This document shows positions 55,335-64,000 of a stretch of DNA of 64,000 nucleotides, piece after piece. The stretch lies in contig JAJTGD010000011.1 of assembly GCA_021299035.1 (NCBI GenBank), positions 28,624 to 92,623 of the forward strand, read 5' to 3'. The translations under genes and the position numbers were made by a program. The notes beneath the pieces are model-generated. The model was not told the DNA's origin. It ran no database searches and saw only the letters and a list, made by a program, of their open reading frames with translations. This DNA comes from Oxalobacteraceae bacterium (GTDB lineage Bacteria > Pseudomonadota > Gammaproteobacteria > Burkholderiales > Burkholderiaceae_D). Each line of letters begins with the position of its first letter. The stretch's first letter is position 1.

Positions 55335-57965
55335 CTACCCCGCCAGCTGCTGCTCGACCCAGCCACTGACCGAAGCCAGCGCAGCCGACAAACCGCTTGG
55401 GTCGGTGCCGCCCGCCTGCGCCATATCCGGTCGGCCGCCGCCCTTGCCGCCCACTTGCTGAGCGACATGATTCACCAACTCACCCGCCTTCACTTTGGAT
55501 GTGGCATCAGCAGTCACACCGGCGATCAGGCTGACTTTACCGTCATTGACCGTCGCCAGAACAATCGCAGCGGTCTTCAGCTTGTCCTTCATTTTGTCCA
55601 TGACGCCACGCAAGGTCGGTACGTCTGCACCTTCCAATGTCGCCGCCAGTACCTTGATACCGTGGATATCCACCGCCTGCGCGAGCAAATCATCACCCTG
55701 ACCCGACGCCATTTTCGCTTTGAGCGAGACAAGCTCTTTCTCAAGCATCTTCACTTGCTCTTGCACTTGCGCGATGCGCGAGTTCAGCTCATCGGGTGGC
55801 GCCTTCAGGGCCGCAGCCGCCTCATTCACACGCGCCGCGAGGGATTGCACTAGCGCTAGCGCGTTCTCACCGGTCACTGCCTCGACACGCCGAATGCCCG
55901 CTGCCACACCGCCCTCGGACACGATCTTGAACAAGCCGATGTCACCGGTGCGAATCACATGCGTTCCACCGCACAGCTCGGTGGATGACCCAATGCCGAG
56001 CACCCGCACGACATCGCCGTATTTTTCGCCAAACAAGGCCATCGCACCCGCCTTGATCGCATCGTCATAGCCCATGTGCTGCGCAGAGGTTGCAGCATTG
56101 CTCAAGATTTCATGGTTCACCAGCGCCTCGATGCGGCGAATTTCATCGGCGGTCAAGGGTGCGTTGTGGCTGAAATCGAAACGGGTCTTGTCCTTGTCAA
56201 CCAAGGAGCCTTTTTGCATCACATGCCCGCCAAGCACCATGCGCAAGGCTTTATGCATGAGATGCGTTGCCGAGTGGTTGCGCATGGTAGCGGCGCGCAC
56301 TTGCGCGTCGACCTTGGTGGATACCGCATCACCGACCGACAACGCGCCATGACGCACTTTGCCGTGATGCCCGAACACCTCAGGCTGAATTTTTTGTGTA
56401 TCGGCCACTTCGAATGCAGCGTGATCAGTCTCGATCAAGCCAACATCGCCGGCCTGGCCACCGGATTCGGCATAAAACGGCGTGGTGTCGAGCACGACCA
56501 TCGCTTCTTGTCCTACGTCGACGCGCTGCACCGAGACGCCATCCAAAAATAAGGCCAGCACCCTGCCGTGATCTGCCAGTTTGTCGTAACCGGAGAACAC
56601 CGTCTTTGGGCCGCTGTACTCGACGCTCGCTGTCATCTCGAACTTGCCAGCAGCACGCGCGACCGACTTCTGCTTTTCCATCGCCGTGTGGAAGCCTGTC
56701 TCATCCAGCGTGACATCACGTTCACGGCAAATATCGGCGGTCAGGTCCAGCGGAAAACCGTAGGTGTCGTAGAGGGTGAATGCGGTCTTGCCATCCAACC
56801 GGGCAGGATCTTTGGCGAGCGCAGCCTCGAGAATCTTCATGCCGTTGTCCAGCGTCTCGCCAAATCGCTCTTCTTCCTGCTTGAGCACCATCGCTACCCG
56901 ATCAGCCGCCTCGGCCAGCTCAGGGTAGGCCTCGCCCATTTCCTTCACCAAATCAGGCACTAACTTGTAAAAGAATGGCTTGTTCTGACCCAGCTTATTG
57001 CCGTGCCGGAGTGCGCGGCGCACGATACGGCGCAGCACATAGGCACGGCCCTCGCTGCCGGGCACCACCCCATCGGTGACGAGGAAGGCACAGGCGCGAA
57101 TATGGTCAGCGATGACGCGCAATGAGGCATTACTCAGATCACTGATGCCCGTCTCGCGCGCGGCGGCACGGATTAAACGATCGAACAAATCAATCTCGTA
57201 ATTGCTGTGTACATGCTGTAGCACTGCCGCGAGTCGCTCCAGACCCATGCCGGTATCGACACAAGGGGCTGGCAGCGGCGTCAGGGTGTACTCGCCAGTC
57301 GCCGGATCGAGCTGGCGATCGAACTGCATAAACACGTTGTTCCAGATTTCGATATAGCGATCGCCATCCTCTTCGGCGCTGCCGGGCGGACCACCCCAGA
57401 TATCCGGGCCGTGATCGAAAAAAATCTCGGAACAGGGGCCGCACGGGCCGGTATCGGCCATCTGCCAGAAATTGTCGGATGCGTAGGGCGCACCCTTGTT
57501 GTCGCCGATGCGCACAACGCGCTCGGGCGGAAGCCCGATGACCTTGGTCCAGATGTCGTAGGCCTCATCGTCGGATTGATATACCGTCGCCCACAGTTTT
57601 TCTTTGGGCAGACCGTACACCTCGGTCAGTAATTCATACGCCCAGACCAGCGACTCTTTCTTGAAGTAATCACCAAACGACCAGTTGCCCAGCATTTCGA
57701 AAAACGTATGGTGGCGCGCGGTGTAGCCCACATTTTCAAGATCGTTGTGCTTGCCACCCGCACGCAAGCAGCGCTGTACGGATGCCGCGCGCACATAGTC
57801 GCGCTTCTCGGTGCCCAGAAAAACATCTTTGAACTGCACCATGCCCGAGTTGGTAAACAGCAGGGTCGGGTCATTGCCCGGCACCAAGCTTGATGAACGC
57901 ACAACGGAATGGCCCTTCGATTCAAAGAAGCGAAGAAATTTATCTCGGATTTCAGATGCTTTCAT
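55335..57965 (-). CDS. alaS: Alanyl-tRNA synthetase
   Basis: AlaRS charges tRNA-Ala and edits mischarged serine and glycine. The 876-residue protein starts [19 protein letters not shown]. It has the class II catalytic domain ([48 protein letters not shown]), an editing domain with the zinc-type motif [12 protein letters not shown] near residue 565, CGGTHV near 665, and the C-terminal oligomerisation domain. I chose the ATG at 57965 over a longer frame that overlaps the glycerophosphodiesterase gene. The TusA-like gene follows after 4 bp. Confidence 0.97.
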   Translation of the reverse strand: MKASEIRDKFLRFFESKGHSVVRSSSLVPGNDPTLLFTNSGMVQFKDVFLGTEKRDYVRAASVQRCLRAGGKHNDLENVGYTARHHTFFEMLGNWSFGDYFKKESLVWAYELLTEVYGLPKEKLWATVYQSDDEAYDIWTKVIGLPPERVVRIGDNKGAPYASDNFWQMADTGPCGPCSEIFFDHGPDIWGGPPGSAEEDGDRYIEIWNNVFMQFDRQLDPATGEYTLTPLPAPCVDTGMGLERLAAVLQHVHSNYEIDLFDRLIRAAARETGISDLSNASLRVIADHIRACAFLVTDGVVPGSEGRAYVLRRIVRRALRHGNKLGQNKPFFYKLVPDLVKEMGEAYPELAEAADRVAMVLKQEEERFGETLDNGMKILEAALAKDPARLDGKTAFTLYDTYGFPLDLTADICRERDVTLDETGFHTAMEKQKSVARAAGKFEMTASVEYSGPKTVFSGYDKLADHGRVLALFLDGVSVQRVDVGQEAMVVLDTTPFYAESGGQAGDVGLIETDHAAFEVADTQKIQPEVFGHHGKVRHGALSVGDAVSTKVDAQVRAATMRNHSATHLMHKALRMVLGGHVMQKGSLVDKDKTRFDFSHNAPLTADEIRRIEALVNHEILSNAATSAQHMGYDDAIKAGAMALFGEKYGDVVRVLGIGSSTELCGGTHVIRTGDIGLFKIVSEGGVAAGIRRVEAVTGENALALVQSLAARVNEAAAALKAPPDELNSRIAQVQEQVKMLEKELVSLKAKMASGQGDDLLAQAVDIHGIKVLAATLEGADVPTLRGVMDKMKDKLKTAAIVLATVNDGKVSLIAGVTADATSKVKAGELVNHVAQQVGGKGGGRPDMAQAGGTDPSGLSAALASVSGWVEQQLAG

Positions 57966-58057
57966 GGTGCGCGGTGAGGGTATGTTGCATTCGACAGATT
58001 GGCCGTCGAAAAGCTGGCGATTATACCCGTCAGGTGGCGAACGCTCGGCGGGCCGCG

Positions 58058-58783
58058 CTACTGAAAATCCGGTGTAATCAGGTCCAAGCGGTCGGTGCAG
58101 ATCGCGTCCACCCCCCAGTCGAACAAAGTACGGGCCTGGGCCGGGTCGTTCACGGTGTAGCACATCAAGCCGAACCCGGCTCGCTTGACCGCGCTGGCCT
58201 GCGCCGCTGTCAGCGCGCCGGCTTGCGCGTGCAGCGATACCGCAGCGAGCTGATCGAGTTGCTGATGCCAGTCCGGTGGCACGGGCTCGACCAGCAAGCC
58301 TCGTGCACTATTGGGCGCGACCGCTTGCGCCGCCCGCAAGGCCTCTGTTGAAAACGAGGACAGCAATACAGCGCCCGCCGGTAGGCCAGCACAGGCTTGT
58401 GCCACCCAGCGCCCGGTGGCCACCTCGGTACCGGGCAGCGGTTTGATCTCGACATTCATCCACAGCTGATGCTCGATACAGAATTGCGCCGCTTGCGCAA
58501 AACTGGGTACCGGCTCGCCCGCAAACTCGGCTGAGAACCATGCACCTGCATCCGCCGCACTCAATGAAGCAAAAGTCTGATCGGCAACCGGGCCGCTACC
58601 AGAGACGGTGCGACCCAATTCGGTGTCATGCATCAGCACCAGCGCGCCATCGGGCAATGCCATTACGTCGAATTCAACCCCGCGAAAACCGTGCGCTAGC
58701 CCGCAACGCAAGGCCGCCAGCGTGTTTTCTGGCGCCAGCGTGCCGCCGCCTCGATGCGCAATGATTCTCGGGAATGACCACAT
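58058..58783 (-). CDS. ugpQ: Glycerophosphodiester phosphodiesterase
   Basis: This enzyme hydrolyses deacylated phospholipids to glycerol 3-phosphate and an alcohol. The 241-residue protein has a TIM-barrel start [19 protein letters not shown] with the catalytic histidine and glutamate, then [25 protein letters not shown], and VEIKP in the middle. There is no signal peptide, so it is cytosolic like UgpQ rather than periplasmic GlpQ. It precedes alaS by 92 bp on the same strand, and is divergent from glnS. Confidence 0.93.
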   Translation of the reverse strand: MWSFPRIIAHRGGGTLAPENTLAALRCGLAHGFRGVEFDVMALPDGALVLMHDTELGRTVSGSGPVADQTFASLSAADAGAWFSAEFAGEPVPSFAQAAQFCIEHQLWMNVEIKPLPGTEVATGRWVAQACAGLPAGAVLLSSFSTEALRAAQAVAPNSARGLLVEPVPPDWHQQLDQLAAVSLHAQAGALTAAQASAVKRAGFGLMCYTVNDPAQARTLFDWGVDAICTDRLDLITPDFQ

Positions 58784-58878
58784 CCTGATGCTCCGTCAGT
58801 TTGAACACCGTCGCCCGAATCAAACTCGGCGCTACGGTAAAATGTGCTTTGAAATTTCACTCATTATCTTCCCTATCC

Positions 58879-60618
58879 ATGAGTCATGACAGCGGCAACA
58901 GCGCGCCGGTCGCGCCGTCGAATTTTTTGCGCGGCATTATCGAAGCGGACCAGCAGAGCGGCAAGTATGCGGGTCGGGTTGACCGACAGAGCGTAGCGCT
59001 ACCCGGCGTCATCACTCGCTTCCCGCCGGAACCGAATGGTTACCTGCACATTGGCCACGCGAAATCCATTTGTCTCAACTTCGGTCTAGCGCGCGACTAC
59101 GGCGGACGTTGTCATCTGCGTTTTGATGACACCAATCCGACCAAGGAAGAGCAGGAATATGTCGACACCATCATCGACAGCGTGGAGTGGCTTGGCTTCT
59201 CATGGCGTGATACCCAGGGTGAACACAAGTATTTTGCGAGCGATCATTTCGATCTGATGTACGAAATGGCCGAGTGGCTGGTAAGCGCCGGACATGCGTA
59301 TGTTGATAGCCAAAGTGCCGAGGAGATGGCGGCTAACCGTGGCAGCTTCAGCGAACCCGGTAAGAACTCGCGCTTTCGCGACCGGCCTGCTGAAGAGTCG
59401 CTTGATCTGCTCCGTAAAATGAAGGCAGGAGCATTCAAAGATGGTGAGCATATTCTGCGCGCCAAAATTGACATGGCCTCGCCCAACATGAACATGCGCG
59501 ATCCGGCGATCTACCGTATCCGCCACGCGCATCACCACCGCACTGGCGACAAGTGGTGCATCTACCCGATGTATGACTACGCACATCCCGTGTCGGATGC
59601 GATCGAAAATGTTTCGCACTCGATCTGCACGCTGGAATTTCAGGACCACCGGCCGTTCTACGATTGGATTCTGGCGCGCCTCGCGGAAGGCAGATTTTTC
59701 CCGCAGCCGCTACCCGAGCAGTTCGAGTTTGCGCGATTGAATCTGACCTATGCGATCACCAGCAAACGCAAGCTATTGCAACTGGTCGACGAAAACATTG
59801 TCGATGGCTGGGACGACCCACGCATGCCAACGATCGTCGGTATCCGTCGGCGTGGCTATACGCCTTCCTCGATTCAACTGTTCGCCGAGCGTATCGGTGT
59901 CGCCAAAGCCGATAGCTGGATTGACATGAGCGTGCTGGAAGGCGCACTGCGCGATGATCTGGATCCGACAGCGCCGCGCAGCGTGGCGGTGCTCAATCCA
60001 CTCAAGCTCATCATCGACAACTACCCCGAGGGCCAGAGCGAGCCCTGCAGCGCGCCAGTGCATCCGCATCACCCCGAGCGTGGCAATCGTCATTTCTCCC
60101 TTTCTCGCGAGCTATGGATAGAGCGCGAGGACTTTATGGAAGTGCCGAGCAAAGGCTACTTCCGGCTATTCCCGGGTAACCGGGTACGTCTGCGTTATGG
60201 CTTTGTGGTTGAGTGCACTGGATGTGATAAAGACGAAGCGGGCAACATCACTGCGGTGCATTGCACTTATTTTGCGGATAGCAAAAGTGGCACCGACGGC
60301 GCCAACAACTACAAGGTCAAGGGCAATATCCATTGGGTGTCTGCCGCACATGCGGTACAAGCCGAAGTACGCCTGTACGACCGCCTGTTCAAAGACCCGC
60401 ACCCGGATGCCGGTGGTAAAGACTTCAAGCAAGCGCTGAACCCAAACGCCAAAGTCGTAATCCATGCGTATCTCGAATCCGGCGCTGAGCAGGCGAAACC
60501 CGACGAGCGTTTTCAGTTCGAGCGCCATGGCTACTTTGTTGCCGATCGGGTCGACTCGACGCCCGGCCGCCCGGTTTTCAACCGCATCGTCACGCTGAAG
60601 GATAGCTGGGGCGGCTAA
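58879..60618 (+). CDS. glnS: Glutaminyl-tRNA synthetase
   Basis: GlnRS charges tRNA-Gln with glutamine. The 579-residue class I synthetase has the HIGH motif in PEPNGYLHIGHAKSICLNF and the KMSKS equivalent in YAITSKRKLL. The catalytic domain also shows RFDDTNPTKEEQEYVD and the C-terminal beta-barrel anticodon-binding domain. The start at 58879 (MSHDSGNS) is chosen because conserved sequence begins soon after it; a Shine-Dalgarno site is not obvious. It is divergent from the glycerophosphodiesterase gene; the exonuclease fusion gene follows after 20 bp. Confidence 0.97.
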   Translation: MSHDSGNSAPVAPSNFLRGIIEADQQSGKYAGRVDRQSVALPGVITRFPPEPNGYLHIGHAKSICLNFGLARDYGGRCHLRFDDTNPTKEEQEYVDTIIDSVEWLGFSWRDTQGEHKYFASDHFDLMYEMAEWLVSAGHAYVDSQSAEEMAANRGSFSEPGKNSRFRDRPAEESLDLLRKMKAGAFKDGEHILRAKIDMASPNMNMRDPAIYRIRHAHHHRTGDKWCIYPMYDYAHPVSDAIENVSHSICTLEFQDHRPFYDWILARLAEGRFFPQPLPEQFEFARLNLTYAITSKRKLLQLVDENIVDGWDDPRMPTIVGIRRRGYTPSSIQLFAERIGVAKADSWIDMSVLEGALRDDLDPTAPRSVAVLNPLKLIIDNYPEGQSEPCSAPVHPHHPERGNRHFSLSRELWIEREDFMEVPSKGYFRLFPGNRVRLRYGFVVECTGCDKDEAGNITAVHCTYFADSKSGTDGANNYKVKGNIHWVSAAHAVQAEVRLYDRLFKDPHPDAGGKDFKQALNPNAKVVIHAYLESGAEQAKPDERFQFERHGYFVADRVDSTPGRPVFNRIVTLKDSWGG

Positions 60619-60638
60619 TCACACGCCGTTCGCTCGCC

Positions 60639-62051
60639 ATGACTACCGACAAGCTGGTCTTCGTTGACCTCGAAACGACTGGCGCCAATCCGGCGGTTGA
60701 TCGGATTACCGAGATCGGCGTCGTCGAAGTTGATCATTCAGGGGAGGCGACGCACTGGTCGACGCTGGTAAACCCCGAGCAGCCGATACCCGCCTTCATT
60801 CAAAGCCTGACCGGTATCAGCAATGAGATGGTGCGCAAGTCGCCCACCTTCGCCGAGCTGGCGACCTCACTTCATGAGCGCCTGGAAGGCGCGTTATTCA
60901 TTGCGCACAATGCCCGCTTTGATTACGGTTTCTTGCGTAATGCCTTCGATCAGCTGGGCCTCAGCTTCAAGCCGGATGTGCTTTGCACTGTCAAGCTGTC
61001 ACGCGCGCTGTTCCCGAATGAGCGTCGCCATAATCTTGATACCCTAGTCGCACGCCATCAATTAAAGGCGGATGTCCGACACCGCGCCTTGGCCGACGCC
61101 GATCTTCTTTGGCAGCTATGGCAAAAGCTACGCAGCGATCTGCCCTCTGAGACGTTTGATGCGGCACTACGGTCGCTGCTGCAGCGACCGAGTTTGCCTT
61201 CGCACCTACCCACCAACGCAGTCGATAACATCTCTGATACGCCCGGTGTGTATCTGTTCTACGGTGAAAACGACCTACCGCTGTATGTCGGCAAAAGTGT
61301 GCGCCTACGTCAGCGCGTGCTATCGCATTTCAACGCGGACCACAAAGAATACAAAGAAATGCGACTGTCGCAGCAGCTGCATCGCATCGAGGTACGCGAA
61401 ACCGCTGGCGAAATCGGCGCGCTATTACTCGAGGCAAGGCTAATCAAGGACATGCAGCCCGTGCACAACCGACTGCTACGACGACAAGGTGATCTGTGCG
61501 CCTGGCAGCTAAACGAAAACGAGCAGGGGCATATCGTGCCTGTGCTGACTCACGCCAGCGAACAGGATTTTGGTCGCGCAGAACGCTTGTTCGGTCTTTT
61601 TTCCGGCAAGCGAAAAGCCGATGCCGCGCTCCGTGCGCTGGCCGAATCGCATCAATTGTGTTTGGTACAGCTCGGACTCGAACGTCGCAGTGGTCCGCAA
61701 AAACCCTGCTTCAATTGGCAACTCAAACGCTGCAATGGTGTGTGCGTCGGTAAAGAATCCGAGTCATTTCACCGCGCACGGTTAGAAGCAGCCCTGGCGA
61801 AGTTGCGAGTAGACACCTGGCCTTACGAGGGCGCGATTGGTTTGATCGAGCAAGGCGCTGATCGAACGGATGTCCATGTTGTTAACAACTGGTGCTATCT
61901 TGGCAGCGCGCGCTCGGACGATGAAGTGCATGATTTGCTTGAACAGTCGCCGTCGCGTCCGGCTTTTGATCTTGATACGTACAAGATTCTTCACCGTGCA
62001 TTAGCAAACAAACAGCTACCTGTTCGCTTGCTACACCGGCAACATAACTAA
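60639..62051 (+). CDS. DnaQ-like exonuclease fused to GIY-YIG (UvrC-N/Cho-like) domain
   Basis: This is a 470-residue two-domain nuclease. Residues 1-165 form a DEDD 3'-5' exonuclease (VFVDLETTGANPAVD; IAHNARFDYGFLRNAF; HRALADADLL). From about residue 198 a GIY-YIG endonuclease domain like the UvrC N-terminus or Cho follows (TPGVYLFYGENDLPLYVGKSVRLRQRVLSHF), with EIGALLLEARLIKDMQPVHNRLLRR. A Cys-rich CFNWQLKRCNGVCVGKES precedes the C-terminus. The combination suggests DNA repair, with incision and then trimming, but this is inference; such fusions are known. It starts 20 bp after glnS. Confidence 0.92.
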   Translation: MTTDKLVFVDLETTGANPAVDRITEIGVVEVDHSGEATHWSTLVNPEQPIPAFIQSLTGISNEMVRKSPTFAELATSLHERLEGALFIAHNARFDYGFLRNAFDQLGLSFKPDVLCTVKLSRALFPNERRHNLDTLVARHQLKADVRHRALADADLLWQLWQKLRSDLPSETFDAALRSLLQRPSLPSHLPTNAVDNISDTPGVYLFYGENDLPLYVGKSVRLRQRVLSHFNADHKEYKEMRLSQQLHRIEVRETAGEIGALLLEARLIKDMQPVHNRLLRRQGDLCAWQLNENEQGHIVPVLTHASEQDFGRAERLFGLFSGKRKADAALRALAESHQLCLVQLGLERRSGPQKPCFNWQLKRCNGVCVGKESESFHRARLEAALAKLRVDTWPYEGAIGLIEQGADRTDVHVVNNWCYLGSARSDDEVHDLLEQSPSRPAFDLDTYKILHRALANKQLPVRLLHRQHN

Positions 62052-62375
62052 CACATGTGCCATCAGCGCAATTACGCAGCAATAATGCTCCTCGCTGAAA
62101 TATAATCTCGTGAATGCAAGCAACGGCGTTGTTGCCAGGTCACCCACGTCGCGCCTGTCGCGCTGGGATAATCCAAAGTTCAACCCGGCTTTCTACGCTT
62201 CTCAAAGGTCAGCACCAGTGTATTCAACGGCAGTGTTGAATAAAGTTGACCATAGTCAAAATTTTTCAGGTCGTGATTGCTAGCATGAAGCGCTTTTTTT
62301 GCGATGGCTTCAGTCAGGTGCGATCAGCACAGTTTGCACAGGTTTTTTCATCGAAAGTCCCTACGGAGAACAAGA
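62052..62375. promoter_or_regulatory. Intergenic region upstream of phaA
   Basis: This 324-bp region holds no gene and should contain the promoter of phaA-phaB. It includes a perfect 8-bp inverted repeat, tattcaac/gttgaata (62221-62228 with 62235-62242, 6-nt spacer), a likely operator, and next to it ttgac/gtcaa (62246-62250 with 62255-62259). A TATAAT lies at 62101-62106 without a clear partner at -35. A GGAG ribosome-binding site stands before phaA. Confidence 0.4.
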
Positions 62376-63551
62376 ATGAGTGAAGTTGTTATCGTCGCCG
62401 CCGCGCGTACTGCGGTTGGAAAATTCGGCGGCACGATTGCCAAGATATCCGCAGCTGAACTCGGCGCCCATGTCATCAAAGGCTTGGTCGCGAAGACTGG
62501 CATTGATCCGGCACTGATCAGTGAAGTGTTGATGGGTCAGGTATTGACGGCCGGTGTGGGACAAAATGCAGCGCGTCAAGCCGTGATCAAGGCAGGCTTG
62601 CCAGACATGGTGCCGGCCATGACCATTAATAAAGTTTGCGGTAGCGGCTTGAAAGCGACTCATCTGGCGGCACAAGCGATCTTGTGTGGTGATGCCGATA
62701 TCGTGATCGCCGGTGGTCAGGAAAACATGAGCGCGGCACCGCATGTGCTGAACAACTCGCGTGATGGCTTCCGCATGGGTGACGCAAAATTGGTCGACAC
62801 TATGATCGTTGATGGCCTGTGGGATGTGTACAACCAGTACCACATGGGTATCACTGCCGAAAACGTCGCCAAGAAATTCAATGTCTCGCGCACAGAGCAG
62901 GATGAGTTTGCGCTGGCCTCCCAAAACAAAGCCGAAGCCGCGCAAAAGGCAGGCAAATTCAAAGATGAGATCCTACCGCTCGAGATCGCCAGCAAAAAAG
63001 GATCGATTGTTTTCGATAGCGATGAGTACATCAAGGCAGGTAGTACGCTCGATTCGCTCGCCAGCCTGCGACCGGCGTTCAACAAAGAAGGCACTGTCAC
63101 TGCGGGTAATGCCTCCGGTCTGAATGATGGCGCGGCTGCCGTGATGATGATGTCGGCACAAAAAGCGCAGCAACTCGGGCTCAAGCCACTGGCAAAGATC
63201 AAGGCCTATGCATCGGCCGGTCTGGATCCAACCATTATGGGCATGGGTCCAGTACCTGCGAGCCAGCGCTGTTTGCAAAAAGCGGGCTGGACCCATAAAG
63301 ATCTCGACCTGATGGAGATTAACGAGGCCTTCGCAGCACAAGCCATCGCCGTCAATAAAGAAATGGGCTGGGACACTAGCAAAATCAATGTCAACGGTGG
63401 CGCTATTGCCATCGGCCATCCGATCGGCGCTTCCGGCTGCCGCGTGCTGGTGACACTGATTCACGAAATGATCCGGCGCGATGCCAAGCGCGGGTTAGCA
63501 AGCCTGTGCATTGGCGGTGGCATGGGTGTGGCATTGGCAATCGAGCGCTGA
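62376..63551 (+). CDS. phaA: Acetyl-CoA C-acetyltransferase (beta-ketothiolase)
   Basis: This thiolase condenses two acetyl-CoA into acetoacetyl-CoA, the first step of polyhydroxybutyrate synthesis, and can also work in fatty acid or amino acid breakdown. The 391-residue protein has the acyl-binding cysteine 88 in [10 protein letters not shown], the [12 protein letters not shown] block, [18 protein letters not shown], the catalytic histidine in [10 protein letters not shown] and the second cysteine in [10 protein letters not shown] chose the ATG with GGAG upstream over a longer frame. phaB follows 40 bp downstream, which supports the polymer role. No phaC is in view. Confidence 0.95.
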   Translation: MSEVVIVAAARTAVGKFGGTIAKISAAELGAHVIKGLVAKTGIDPALISEVLMGQVLTAGVGQNAARQAVIKAGLPDMVPAMTINKVCGSGLKATHLAAQAILCGDADIVIAGGQENMSAAPHVLNNSRDGFRMGDAKLVDTMIVDGLWDVYNQYHMGITAENVAKKFNVSRTEQDEFALASQNKAEAAQKAGKFKDEILPLEIASKKGSIVFDSDEYIKAGSTLDSLASLRPAFNKEGTVTAGNASGLNDGAAAVMMMSAQKAQQLGLKPLAKIKAYASAGLDPTIMGMGPVPASQRCLQKAGWTHKDLDLMEINEAFAAQAIAVNKEMGWDTSKINVNGGAIAIGHPIGASGCRVLVTLIHEMIRRDAKRGLASLCIGGGMGVALAIER

Positions 63552-63591
63552 TCCGTCGGCAAACTAGCATCACAAGTAAAGGGAGAACAAG

Positions 63592-64000
63592 ATGAGTAGA
63601 GTGACCCTGGTGACCGGTGGTATGGGCGGCCTTGGCGAAGCAATTTGCATAAAAATGGCCAACATGGGCTATGCGGTGGCGACTACCTACTCGCCCGGCA
63701 ATACCAAGGCCGAGGCTTGGCTGACCGAGATGAAGGAGAAAGGCTACAACTTTCGCGCCTACCCCTGCGATGTTGCCGATTACGACGCAGCTCTCGAGTG
63801 CGTGTCACAGATCGTAAAAGACATGGGCCCGATCGATGTGCTGGTCAATAACGCCGGCATCACGCGCGATATGACCTTCAAGAAAATGGACAAGTTGAAT
63901 TGGGATCTGGTGATGCAGACCAACCTCGATTCTGTCTTCAACATGACCAAGCCCGTTTGCGACGGTATGGTTGAGCGTGGCTGGGGCCGCATCATCAATA
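63592..64000 (+). CDS. phaB: Acetoacetyl-CoA reductase, 3' end outside window
   Basis: This NADPH-dependent short-chain dehydrogenase reduces acetoacetyl-CoA to (R)-3-hydroxybutyryl-CoA for polyhydroxybutyrate. The ATG at 63592 has an AGGGAG site before it. The first 136 residues are visible and run off the right edge without a stop. The nucleotide motif TGGMGGLG (residues 8-15) and the conserved NNAGITRDMTFKKM are clear; the catalytic Tyr-Lys should lie beyond the edge. Its position after phaA supports the assignment over other SDRs such as FabG. Confidence 0.93.
   Translation, partial: MSRVTLVTGGMGGLGEAICIKMANMGYAVATTYSPGNTKAEAWLTEMKEKGYNFRAYPCDVADYDAALECVSQIVKDMGPIDVLVNNAGITRDMTFKKMDKLNWDLVMQTNLDSVFNMTKPVCDGMVERGWGRIIN

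Noticed and set aside
57966..58163. Upstream extension of AlaRS to a 942-residue form
   Set aside because: The added residues overlap the glycerophosphodiesterase gene and do not resemble AlaRS, whose conserved N-terminus begins at [10 protein letters not shown].

Overview
The window looks like a chromosomal segment of a betaproteobacterium, most likely of the order Burkholderiales. Three things point that way: the run yebC-purD-hemF-nadD-rsfS-rlmH-maf-rng, a DUF3579 gene, and a phaA-phaB pair for polyhydroxybutyrate synthesis. I cannot name a genus. Most of it is ordinary housekeeping DNA of moderate GC content. The accessory parts are the left edge, a type I secretion/giant adhesin locus, and a minor-pilin operon.

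Layout. 1-2.0 kb: the 3' part of a low-complexity, phage-like glycine-rich gene, a decayed stretch and a tRNA-Thr. 2.2-7.6 kb: fbp and pepN in one direction, a DUF4136 lipoprotein, and a quinone-reductase-like gene. 7.9-14.9 kb: a tight forward block of yebC, purD, hemF, nadD, rsfS, rlmH, maf and rng; several of these genes overlap by a few bases. 14.9-27.8 kb: a GT4 glycosyltransferase, then a 2421-residue repeat protein on the minus strand. Divergent from it lies a complete type I secretion operon (TolC-like, ABC, HlyD-like). This is a self-contained surface adhesin export system.

27.8-32.8 kb: a pabB-pabC fusion coupled to a LysR regulator, divergent from a DODA-type dioxygenase, a cytochrome b561 and a YceI protein. 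32.9-38.9 kb: a reverse-strand group of envelope and redox genes (two more YceI proteins, an FMN reductase, ChaN, an SbmA-like protein, a periplasmic rhodanese), then a TPM/LemA pair. 39.1-46.3 kb: a type IV minor pilin operon (pilE-like, fimT, pilV, pilW, pilX, pilY1) ending in a small TonB-C-terminal-like gene. 46.5-51.0 kb: DUF3579, a CobD/CbiB-like gene, a Nudix CoA pyrophosphatase and the rpsP-rimM-trmD-rplS operon, which carries an unusually structured trmD-rplS gap.

51.3-58.8 kb: an acyl-CoA dehydrogenase with its electron acceptor etfA/etfB, tusA-like, alaS and a glycerophosphodiesterase. 58.9-64 kb: glnS, an exonuclease/GIY-YIG fusion, phaA, and phaB running off the right edge.

The most noteworthy elements are four. 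The giant type I substrate contains its C-terminal cap module twice and a 24-copy 12-bp tandem repeat. The trmD-rplS gap holds two long inverted repeats. The left edge may be the end of an element inserted at tRNA-Thr. A TonB-like domain gene ends the pilus operon. I did not find a convincing wholly new system such as a defence island, CRISPR array or retroelement.
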